From the IMG/VR virus record IMGVR_UViG_3300022925_001882, positions 1 through 64,000 of that record: a stretch of 64,000 bases of DNA; one strand, given 5' to 3'. This document shows, piece by piece, positions 50,924 to 57,833 of the stretch (position 1 is its first letter; each line of letters begins with the position of its first letter). The notes under the pieces are model-generated. The model did not search any database and was not told where the DNA came from. It saw only the letters and a program-made list of their open reading frames with translations. Source of the stretch: a virus. Position numbers and translations under genes: made by a program.

Positions 50924-51316
50924 ATGACAGATTCAAAGAAACCCATCGACTTTTTTGTCAAATTGACAGAGACTCACCCGTTTATTTCGGTGTTACAATA
51001 TGCCGGACAAGACTTTGTGGGCATTGTTCAAAACCGTGATGATCTTGTTACAACTATCTATGACTATGGTGCAATAGTTGATCCTGAAAAAAGACTAAAG
51101 TTTTTAGAATTAGGAGATGTTTGGTGGTGGGAATCAAATCGTCAAATACCAATTCATTTATTTCTTAAGCAAGAGTGGGCAATGTTTAAACCTTTCTTAA
51201 GAACATTCAATAATAAGTCATTAACATTGTTGCATGGACCGATTGTGTCAATGACTGACTTCCAAAAGAAAAGAGTTAAAAGAAAATCGATTACTTTAGT
51301 AAAACGACCTTACTAA
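50924..51316 (+). CDS. Unknown plus-strand late protein
   Basis: 130 residues. DFFVKLTETHPFISVLQYAG and QDFVGIVQNRDDL are followed by FLELGDVWWWESNRQIPIHL, FLKQEWAMFKPFLRTF and a basic tail (KKRVKRKSITLVKRPY). It looks like a compact alpha/beta protein found in other marine T4-like phages; no function known to me. A lone plus-strand gene divergent from the 266-aa structural gene. Its 3' end overlaps peptide deformylase by 4 nt, tail to tail. Confidence 0.75.
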   Translation: MTDSKKPIDFFVKLTETHPFISVLQYAGQDFVGIVQNRDDLVTTIYDYGAIVDPEKRLKFLELGDVWWWESNRQIPIHLFLKQEWAMFKPFLRTFNNKSLTLLHGPIVSMTDFQKKRVKRKSITLVKRPY

Positions 51317-51867
51317 GAAACAGAAGGGAATTTAAGTCTTCTAGCCAGTTTAGCACTTTGGCGTTTCTTTTTTGCTCTGCGTTTTCTAGCCAATTCTAAA
51401 CTAAGTTTACTTTGTACACGTTCTTCAAACGTGATACCTAATAGGTGATCATATTCATGTAAAAATACACGTGCTTGAATACCAGTAAGATGTTTTTCTT
51501 TAACGACTTCACCATCGATTTGTTGATAGGTGACTACGCATTCAGGTTGTCTTGGAACATGCAACCATAGATCAGGATAACTTAAGCACCCTTCTAAAAA
51601 TAATTCTTTTTCTCCTCTAAGTTCATCTACTTGAGGATTAATAAAAGCCATTAACTTTTCATCTGTGCCCATGATTAATATATTTTTCATTACGCCACAT
51701 TGTGGTGCGGCTAAACCAATGCCAGGATGATTAGGATTAAACATCACTTTAGTCATTGCTTTAATTAGTTCAGTTGGATCACCGTCGAGTTTAAAGTCCC
51801 AAGGCTCACAAGGTTCCTTTAATTTAGGATCGTTTTCTGGTATTAAGTTTAGTGTCAATTCTTCCAT
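51313..51867 (-). CDS. def: Peptide deformylase
   Basis: 184 residues. All three motifs are intact: GIGLAAPQ (49-56), EGCLSYP (92-98) and HEYDH (137-141), with Cys94, His137 and His141 binding the metal and Glu138 catalytic. It removes the N-formyl group from new proteins; phage copies may favour phage-directed protein maturation. A Lys/Arg-rich C-terminal helix (RKRRAKKKRQSAKLARRL) of ~25 residues is added to the core and could bind the ribosome near the exit tunnel, by analogy with bacterial deformylase. It starts at the stop of the 90-aa gene. Confidence 0.96.
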   Translation of the reverse strand: MEELTLNLIPENDPKLKEPCEPWDFKLDGDPTELIKAMTKVMFNPNHPGIGLAAPQCGVMKNILIMGTDEKLMAFINPQVDELRGEKELFLEGCLSYPDLWLHVPRQPECVVTYQQIDGEVVKEKHLTGIQARVFLHEYDHLLGITFEERVQSKLSLELARKRRAKKKRQSAKLARRLKFPSVS

Positions 51868-52139
51868 TAGATGTGCCTCTGATACTCAAACAATAACATT
51901 TCACCTTTAAGTTTTGTTCCTATTATTTCTTTTCGACCTGATACTATGTATTCTCTTTCTACTGTGCCGTCATTATATTCTATATCTAATACACGTAAAT
52001 CATCACCTGTTCTATCTGGGTTTGTTTCGTAATGCATAGTAGTAAATGAATGTGCATGTATTGCTTTTACGCCTCTTGACCACTCTTCGGCCGCTAACAT
52101 TTGTCTCTGTCTTTCTACTCTATCGTCATATTGACTCAT
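51867..52139 (-). CDS. Small unknown protein
   Basis: 90 residues, soluble. A helical N-terminus (YDDRVERQRQMLAAEEWSRG) precedes a beta-rich part with DLRVLDIEYNDGTVEREYIV, reminiscent of small SH3-like or Tudor-like folds. It overlaps the DnaE-like fragment gene by 14 nt and deformylase by one base, so all are co-expressed. Function not recognised. Confidence 0.75.
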   Translation of the reverse strand: MSQYDDRVERQRQMLAAEEWSRGVKAIHAHSFTTMHYETNPDRTGDDLRVLDIEYNDGTVEREYIVSGRKEIIGTKLKGEMLLFEYQRHI

Positions 52140-52707
52140 CTTGCTCCTCTAATAAATTCATATGCACTACAACTAATTGTGCATATGCCACTGCATGTGA
52201 CTTTTTAAACGTGTATCCTGTATTGTTGTCAATCCACACAGTTTTACTTATCTCTTTCCATGTCTTCCCAATAAGATTTCTTTTTGCTGGACGAATAATA
52301 GCCAAGAACATTGCTAATCTTGGAATACTATTAATAGGCTCTGGCATTTGTTGCATAACATCATATTGTTTGTTTAGATGCAACAACACAGATACAAAAT
52401 TTCTTTCTTTTAATCGTTCCCAATTAGGCTCAGTCATAAGACTAATTAAATGTAATTCATCTTTTACTGCTTTATAGATGTTAACATTTAACAGGTCTAA
52501 CTTAAAGTATCCTCTTTGATCTGCTTCTTTATAATCTAAAGAACACATATCATTTACAGGGTCATAGGGTACATCTGTTATGTATACACCAGTAGGATGT
52601 TTCTTTATTGGCTCTACATCACGCATTGCCGCAGGTACATGTTTAATCAACTTGAGTAGTTTTTCTCTATCTCCAAAGTCAATATCAATATCTGACTGTA
52701 TACTCAT
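52126..52707 (-). CDS. Compact DnaE-like (C-family polymerase) catalytic fragment
   Basis: 193 residues. Motifs follow DnaE in order: DIDIDF (6-11) for the catalytic DFDxDF pair, KHPTGVYIT (36-44) for KHAGGVVI, YFKLDLLNVNIYKAV (67-81) for VKFDFLGLRTLTVI with the third catalytic Asp as Asp71, RLAMFLAIIRPAK for DMIALVALFRPGP, and FKKSHAVAYA (167-176) for FNKSHSAAYA. The segments between are strongly shortened relative to the ~1160-residue bacterial enzyme. The GRGS motif that would precede it is in another protein at 5119-5625. It is coupled by ATGA to a DEDD exonuclease. Activity is unknown; the fragment lacks thumb, tail and PHP domains. Confidence 0.72.
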   Translation of the reverse strand: MSIQSDIDIDFGDREKLLKLIKHVPAAMRDVEPIKKHPTGVYITDVPYDPVNDMCSLDYKEADQRGYFKLDLLNVNIYKAVKDELHLISLMTEPNWERLKERNFVSVLLHLNKQYDVMQQMPEPINSIPRLAMFLAIIRPAKRNLIGKTWKEISKTVWIDNNTGYTFKKSHAVAYAQLVVVHMNLLEEQDESI

Positions 52708-53246
52708 TTAAGTCCTGCTTGTTTAAGTTTCTGATATGCACGTTGCACAACGATTGCTTGGTGTTCTGCGTCTTCTACAGCCTTGTGAGACGTTACTGCT
52801 TGACCATCTTTAAGAGATACGTTGCAAAGATCATATATTGTTCTTGTGTCTCTAATAGTGTAGAAAGGCCAGGGTATCGGCATTTCTAATTGCCTAAAGG
52901 CATTCTCTGCAACAACAATATCAAAACCAGCGCCATTAGACCAAACTGCTCTGCGATTCCAGCAGAACTTGTATAACTGATCCATTGCATCTTTAAACGG
53001 AATCCTATCTCTGTCACCCATTGCTTCATCAATTGCATCCTCACTTTGTTCTCCCCACCACCTTAATGTATCAGGGTTTATATGTCTATTTAATTCTTCT
53101 GTTTGCGAATCTATCTCAGGACGTAGTTCTAGTTTTTCTACGACTCCAGTACCCATAGGATCAAAACGAACAGCACCGATTGTTAAAATAACACAATCAG
53201 GATCTGTACTTAGAGTTTCCATATCTATCATTACGTCATTTGCCAT
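52704..53246 (-). CDS. DEDDh 3'-5' exonuclease
   Basis: 180 residues. IDMETLS gives D8-x-E10, WSNGAGFDIVVAENA the third acid, and SHKAVEDAEHQA the H-x4-D, so all five DEDDh residues are present. RWWGEQSEDAIDEAM near 63 is typical of the Rv2179c-like exoribonuclease branch. It could proofread DNA, trim RNA or degrade host nucleic acid. Its stop overlaps the DnaE-like fragment start (ATGA), a pairing that recalls the alpha-epsilon pair of polymerase III. Its own start lies inside the 3' end of the oxygenase gene (11-nt overlap). Confidence 0.88.
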   Translation of the reverse strand: MANDVMIDMETLSTDPDCVILTIGAVRFDPMGTGVVEKLELRPEIDSQTEELNRHINPDTLRWWGEQSEDAIDEAMGDRDRIPFKDAMDQLYKFCWNRRAVWSNGAGFDIVVAENAFRQLEMPIPWPFYTIRDTRTIYDLCNVSLKDGQAVTSHKAVEDAEHQAIVVQRAYQKLKQAGLK

Positions 53247-54042
53247 TAGAACTCCATACGTTATCTTCGTCTTTTATTTCTTTTATTATATCATTTCTGA
53301 GGTAATTAATCAACAAAATGGAACGTTTTTTGGGTAAATGTAATGGCATAGTAGAATGCATTAAACGAGTATTGTAAAACAAGATACTACCTTTTGGCAT
53401 ATCATATTGTTCTGCATTCTCTAAAAAGTATTCATCATGCACGCCTTCATAGCAATCTTGTATATCCCAATCTTGTTGATGACTATAAGGAATAAGTCCA
53501 GTTGCTCCTGTGTCTTTGTCTAAGTCATCAAGTGGAATAATAACTTGTATACCACAGACATCATTGTTTTCTCTTTTATTATATTTTTTAAATCTGTGCG
53601 GTGTATCAATATGAGGTCCTACCCATCTGCTTGGACCATTGATTGTTACGATATCACTTGCATAAAATGTTGCATCAGTTAAATGCTTTTTGATTTCAGG
53701 ATAGATGAGTTCATGTATCTCTTGTACTTCGTCCCAATCATCCGTGAGTTGACTCCACCATACAGCAATGCCAAATAGTTTCTTACATGCCTCTGCTTCT
53801 GCATACTGCTTCTTATGTGTGGATGCACGTACAGGGTAGAGTTCGTCCTTTCTGTCGTTTATACGTTGAATAAGGTCGTCTGATACGATATCATTTATGA
53901 TATCAAAACCCCTGCCTTCATGTGATAATTGATCATTAATGATATCTTTTTTACCGAAGATACGATCATAGTTAGCGGCATAGGCTTTTTGATTTTCACC
54001 CTTTCTAGGTGCGGATCCTTTTCCGCCGTGCCACTGACTCAT
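53236..54042 (-). CDS. 2OG-Fe(II) oxygenase fused to a short phage N-terminal motif
   Basis: 268 residues from the ATG at 54042, preferred because GAGG lies 6 nt upstream and the start overlaps the upstream stop (ATGA). The oxygenase part has GPHIDTP (iron His and Asp, near 145), LMHSTMP (second His, near 230) and KKRSILLINY (2-oxoglutarate Arg). Together these indicate a phytanoyl-CoA-dioxygenase-like enzyme. Residues 1-31 (SQWHGGKGSAPRKG, YAANYDRIFGK) match a short motif found as stand-alone small proteins in other phages. The substrate is unknown; protein, nucleotide and small-molecule hydroxylation are all possible. Confidence 0.82.
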   Translation of the reverse strand: MSQWHGGKGSAPRKGENQKAYAANYDRIFGKKDIINDQLSHEGRGFDIINDIVSDDLIQRINDRKDELYPVRASTHKKQYAEAEACKKLFGIAVWWSQLTDDWDEVQEIHELIYPEIKKHLTDATFYASDIVTINGPSRWVGPHIDTPHRFKKYNKRENNDVCGIQVIIPLDDLDKDTGATGLIPYSHQQDWDIQDCYEGVHDEYFLENAEQYDMPKGSILFYNTRLMHSTMPLHLPKKRSILLINYLRNDIIKEIKDEDNVWSSNGK

Positions 54043-54431
54043 TGCCACCTCGTTTCTAGCCACACACGTTCTTCGTCACCTGCTAGATATATTCTACGTT
54101 GCTTATGATCTTCTTCATTAGACCAACACCAGTTTTCATTTAGTGTATCGTATGTACTGTCGTTGTATTGTGCTAGGCTCATAAAGTTTGATAATTCATG
54201 TACTCTGTCGTAATCTTTCATATCACAACTAGGTCCCCATGTATCCCAACACCAATCTCGTACTTTATTAAAATTTATAATAGAAGACAAATCAGTATGT
54301 GCTAAAGGTCTAGGATGAAAACGTTCATATCTGGGAGGAGTTTTAGTGACACAACACCACTTGAATATGTCATGTCCTTTCCATCGACCATCTAGTTCAT
54401 AAAATTGTAAATGTACTTCTACTGTATTCAA
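54039..54431 (-). CDS. Unknown Trp-rich small protein
   Basis: 130 residues with ten or more Trp. It opens MNTVEVHLQFYELDGRWKGHD; KWCCVTKTPPRYERFHPR and KVRDWCWDTWGPSCD are distinctive. Several Cys and His residues could bind metal but no clear site is visible. It is coupled by ATGA overlaps to both neighbours (zinc-finger protein upstream, oxygenase downstream). Function not recognised. Confidence 0.8.
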   Translation of the reverse strand: MNTVEVHLQFYELDGRWKGHDIFKWCCVTKTPPRYERFHPRPLAHTDLSSIINFNKVRDWCWDTWGPSCDMKDYDRVHELSNFMSLAQYNDSTYDTLNENWCWSNEEDHKQRRIYLAGDEERVWLETRWQ

Positions 54432-55138
54432 TACCCTGCTTGCCTCAATAACTCTTTTACTTCAACTACAACTTCTGCATCACGGTTAAATTTAATCGCC
54501 CACTTCTCAGGGTCAATATATTCTAATACCATTTTTTGTTGTACTTCATCTAACTTACTTAGAAACTCTGCACCAGACTCACTCTGATACAACGACCAAG
54601 GCGATACTCTTCCTGTTGTGACTTCATAACAGATTCTATTTGGAGCACCATATCTAAATGCATCTTTACTTTCTATCTGATCATCTTTACAAATTTCGAT
54701 AAGAGTCTCCATGCTACGAGCAATTGCATCTAATGGATCTTCTTGTCTAAGATATTCAACAATAAACTTAGTGTAGTTTTTATCACTAGTCCAACTGTCA
54801 ATTCTAATTTGATTTCTAAGCAACCAATCAGCATAACGATTCACATTGATACATCTTGTGTTAACACAATAATGACCGAACTTAACAAAGGCTAGATAAT
54901 AAGAACTTTTAGTAAAGTCCACATAAGTTTTTTGTTTTTTGCTAGAAGTGTTTTGTGCATAGAAGTTTAACCATGCATTAAAACCTATACGATTACCTTT
55001 AAGGTTCCTATCACCATATCTGCGTTTCTGTTCACAAAGATGTTTTTCAATAGTACTTTCTTTTGCAAAACTTCTTCCGCAAAAATCGCAACCAAACTTT
55101 TTAGTTGCCGAGTTCTTTTTCGTATTCTTCGATTTCAT
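54428..55138 (-). CDS. Zinc-finger protein of unknown function
   Basis: 236 residues from the ATG at 55138; a GTG at 55156 would add six. The N-terminal finger is C17-x2-C20-x12-H33-x-C35 (CDFCGRSFAKESTIEKHLC), a C2HC type, flanked by basic residues. The rest is helical with no motif I can name: FNAWLNFYAQN, FVKFGHYCVNTRCINVNRYADW, EYIDPEKWAIKFNRD. DNA or RNA binding is likely from the finger. It overlaps the gp62-like gene by 38 nt, which is long for this genome and suggests co-translation. Confidence 0.78.
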   Translation of the reverse strand: MKSKNTKKNSATKKFGCDFCGRSFAKESTIEKHLCEQKRRYGDRNLKGNRIGFNAWLNFYAQNTSSKKQKTYVDFTKSSYYLAFVKFGHYCVNTRCINVNRYADWLLRNQIRIDSWTSDKNYTKFIVEYLRQEDPLDAIARSMETLIEICKDDQIESKDAFRYGAPNRICYEVTTGRVSPWSLYQSESGAEFLSKLDEVQQKMVLEYIDPEKWAIKFNRDAEVVVEVKELLRQAGY

Positions 55139-55688
55139 TATCTGTAACGAGTTCACTAAGTAATTCTACCTCATCAAATTTTAATTCTGGAAACTTTTCT
55201 GCTAGATACATTTTGCGTTTGTGTTGTTCACAAAACAATTTTGCTATCTCAGTGAGTTCTCCTGCTGTTAGTTTAGGATATACTTTTTTATAGTAATCTT
55301 TTATATCTTTAGGCTTTGCAGTATCTTTTAACTTGCTTACGCCTGCTTTAATGTGAGGGATCCATTGATGAAATTGTTTACCAATGCCTGGACTCGCCGC
55401 ACATAACATCAACCATTGTAATTTAGGATGATGCATTACGTTTTCATTAAACAAATGTGTGTTGGCATGATAGTCAACACTCTGTAAATAGTATTGCGAC
55501 AACTCACGTTTACCTTTTACTACACTAATCCAATGTAGCATCATAAACGGAACAAACTTCTTTTGTTGTTCAGGAGTTAGTCTATCGTAATAATCATAAT
55601 CTTTTTTATCGATTGCCGCTATTGCTTCAAACAAGTTGAAGTCTTGTTTTTCAAACTTTTCATCTGTTGGAGTTTTTGCTCTAGCCAA
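55101..55688 (-). CDS. 62: Clamp-loader small subunit, gp62-like (tentative)
   Basis: 195 residues (T4 gp62: 187). No ATG is available. TTG at 55688 is chosen because AGAGG lies 5 nt upstream; a TTG at 55703 is possible. The pattern LFEAIAAIDKK, KKFVPFMMLHWIS, HHPKLQWLMLCAASPGIGKQ, FHQWIPHIK parallels T4 gp62 (FFEIIGAINNK, KFMVENALS, HFNYLMAAVPRGKRYGKW). gp62 forms the gp44/62 clamp loader. gp44 is in this window at 2570-3493 but not adjacent. The assignment rests on sequence pattern only. Confidence 0.62.
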   Translation of the reverse strand: MARAKTPTDEKFEKQDFNLFEAIAAIDKKDYDYYDRLTPEQQKKFVPFMMLHWISVVKGKRELSQYYLQSVDYHANTHLFNENVMHHPKLQWLMLCAASPGIGKQFHQWIPHIKAGVSKLKDTAKPKDIKDYYKKVYPKLTAGELTEIAKLFCEQHKRKMYLAEKFPELKFDEVELLSELVTDNEIEEYEKELGN

Positions 55689-55836
55689 AGTAACCTCTTG
55701 CAAACCACCCTATTGCTATCGATAAGGGTGCTATAATAAACAAATCAACTATCCAGTGCAATGCAATAGACAGTGTAACTATTTCTTTCCAATGTAGTTT
55801 GCAGACATTCTTCCAATGATCAAAAGACTTGAGCAT
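55681..55836 (-). CDS. 51-residue membrane protein
   Basis: A short frame from ATG 55836 to TAG 55681. It starts inside the end of the 166-aa gene (17-nt overlap) and its stop overlaps the gp62-like TTG start region by 8 nt, so it fills the gap between them exactly. The N-terminus is basic and Trp-containing (MLKSFDHWKNVCKLHWKE), followed by one hydrophobic helix (IVTLSIALHWIVDLF, IIAPLSIAIGWF) at ~19-45. It has the tight coupling typical of real genes here. Function unknown. Confidence 0.65.
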   Translation of the reverse strand: MLKSFDHWKNVCKLHWKEIVTLSIALHWIVDLFIIAPLSIAIGWFARGYFG

Positions 55837-56320
55837 AATCTACAACTTCACAATTTCTACTAATTTCTTTAACAAAGTAGATACATCTTGGCTTGGGACC
55901 ATCATCTAAAGGCACACATAAGAACTGACCGTTACGTAGTCTTGGTGCGTACCATGTTACATCTGAATAAATGTCTACAATCTCTATTGGGAGAAAGCCT
56001 GGAGAGAATGACGATAACGGATTAAATGAAAAGACTGAAAAGCCTCTGTCATTCAAAGATGAGAGGGGAAGTGTTTCTAAGTCTCCACCTTCTTCATCAC
56101 CGATCAACACTTGCCAATCAACTGGCATCTTAATCTGCTTGTCACCAACTTGCAATACAACTGCTGGAGCATTGAATGACTCTAAAAAGATAAGTGGAAT
56201 GTAATAGTAATCCACGAATGTAGGATTAGAATTATCTAAAATTGCAAATCGAAGGTCATCGATTTCTTCTGGTAACGTTTCTAAATTATAGTATTGGTCT
56301 TCTAATGTTAGTATTCTCAT
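55820..56320 (-). CDS. Conserved T4-like phage protein of unknown function
   Basis: 166 residues. LEDQYYNLETLPEEIDDLRF, AILDNSNPTFVDYYYIPLIF, LESFNAPAVVLQVG, SLNDRGFSVFSFNPL and DVTWYAPRLRNGQFLCVPL are, to my memory, widely conserved in T4-like phages, but no function is established that I know of. A TATAAT box with TTGAAT at 17 nt spacing ends 6 nt before the ATG, giving an early and probably leaderless message. It lies between UvsW and the gp62-like gene. Confidence 0.8.
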   Translation of the reverse strand: MRILTLEDQYYNLETLPEEIDDLRFAILDNSNPTFVDYYYIPLIFLESFNAPAVVLQVGDKQIKMPVDWQVLIGDEEGGDLETLPLSSLNDRGFSVFSFNPLSSFSPGFLPIEIVDIYSDVTWYAPRLRNGQFLCVPLDDGPKPRCIYFVKEISRNCEVVDYAQVF

Positions 56321-56326
56321 TTTGTT

Positions 56327-56355
56327 ATTATACTGCTCCTTGCAGAATTATTCAA
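56327..56355 (-). promoter_or_regulatory. Early promoter with start codon at +1
   Basis: Minus strand TTGAAT, 17-nt spacer, TATAAT, then 6 nt to the ATG. Confidence 0.65.
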
Positions 56356-56369
56356 GTTAATCGGTAAAA

Positions 56370-57830
56370 TCATTTGTAGTTTAATTTTTCTACAACAAAC
56401 GGATAGTTTGCTTCTCTGTAGAAATGTTTACGTTGGGTTAAATGTCTTTTTGCAAAACGACAGGAACTTGTTAAGTCCCAAATTTGAACAAAGTCTTTAT
56501 CTTCTGCTTTACGAATGCCACGACCGATTGACTGTATGACACGAACAAAAGACTTACCTGGCTCAATGAGTACAAGATTAAAAATCCTAGGAATATTGAT
56601 ACCAGTAGAAGCCACGCCATAAGTAGCAACAATGATTTTATTATCACTAATGGCAACGTCATCATATTCTTCTTTTCTGTCATTTACTTTCATGCCTCCT
56701 GATACAAAAACTGCATCATCTAAACGTTCAACAAGGGCATGTCCTGCCGCGATACGATCAACAAGAATCAAAGTATTACCCGACTCTTGTATTGTATCGA
56801 TCAGACTTGCCATCTTATCTAATCGTTTTTCATCACTGAGCAAATGCTTTAGTTCACTTTGATAGTTACTGAACTCCTGTTCGTCTTGTAACTGTACTAT
56901 GTTCACGTGACACTTAGCAAGTACTCCTTTATCTTGCAATTCTTTTGCAGATAGTTTATTAATAACAGGACCTAAACTTACTTGCAAAGCAATTGATTCA
57001 TACTTTGCTTTGGGTACTGTTCCTGTTAGTCCCCATCTGATGGGAACATGTGCCATTACACCTGTTAACAGTTGCTTCAATGCATCTGCTTTTGCCATAT
57101 GTACTTCATCTACAATGACACAAACAACACCTTCAATGAACTCTCCTATAGTACAATCTACTTCACCTCTTTTCGTATTCTTTAACAGAATGTTTAGAGA
57201 TTGCCAAGTACAAATAGTATGTTGTTTAAAATATTCTTTACGATCACCAAAGTATACACCTACATCTAAACCCATGTTGATATAATCTTCTTCGGTTTGT
57301 GATACTAAACTTTTGTTAGGTACGATCACAATACTTCGACCATATGATTCTACACTCTTACTTAGTGCCGCAGTCATAATAGTCTTTCCTGCGCCTGTAG
57401 CCACTTCTTGTATCGATTGAGGATTCTTTAAGAACTCGTTAACAACTTGAACTTGATAGTCTCTAAGTTCAATAGGTTGCCCCTCACAGACATGTCCTTT
57501 AGGCCACAGAACATCTTTAAATGAATCTTTCTTAACTTCTTCAAATTGAAATTGCGTTTGATACTCACGCATGTCTTCCAATTCAATTGAATAGTTTAGT
57601 TCTTCTAATACTGGAATGATTTCTTCCAATAAATTAATATAAGTAGAACCGGCAAGACTACAATAACTAACCTTGCCGTTCCACCTCCCCAACTTAACAC
57701 TGGGCATGTATCTTGCGCCTGGAACCTCAAACTCAAACTTTTGCATTAGTGCCCTTCTAGCATCTAATTCAAGTCCGGCAATCTTTAGATTGACTTCATC
57801 TTTAATTTGTAGTGTTGCGATTCCTGGCAT
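56370..57830 (-). CDS. uvsW: UvsW recombination helicase
   Basis: 486 residues (T4 UvsW: 502). SF2 helicase: an N-terminal UvsW domain (PSVKLGRWNGKV), IELRDYQ as Q-like motif, EVATGAGKT (Walker A, near 145), IVDEVHMA (DEVH, near 240), GLTGTVP (motif III, near 275), then VSGGMKVNDRKE, IVATYGVASTGINIP and QSIGRGIRK (motif VI). UvsW unwinds R-loops and branched DNA and drives the switch from origin to recombination-dependent replication. The start is 3 nt after the TonB-receptor-like stop. Confidence 0.95.
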   Translation of the reverse strand: MPGIATLQIKDEVNLKIAGLELDARRALMQKFEFEVPGARYMPSVKLGRWNGKVSYCSLAGSTYINLLEEIIPVLEELNYSIELEDMREYQTQFQFEEVKKDSFKDVLWPKGHVCEGQPIELRDYQVQVVNEFLKNPQSIQEVATGAGKTIMTAALSKSVESYGRSIVIVPNKSLVSQTEEDYINMGLDVGVYFGDRKEYFKQHTICTWQSLNILLKNTKRGEVDCTIGEFIEGVVCVIVDEVHMAKADALKQLLTGVMAHVPIRWGLTGTVPKAKYESIALQVSLGPVINKLSAKELQDKGVLAKCHVNIVQLQDEQEFSNYQSELKHLLSDEKRLDKMASLIDTIQESGNTLILVDRIAAGHALVERLDDAVFVSGGMKVNDRKEEYDDVAISDNKIIVATYGVASTGINIPRIFNLVLIEPGKSFVRVIQSIGRGIRKAEDKDFVQIWDLTSSCRFAKRHLTQRKHFYREANYPFVVEKLNYK

Positions 57831-57833
57831 CGA

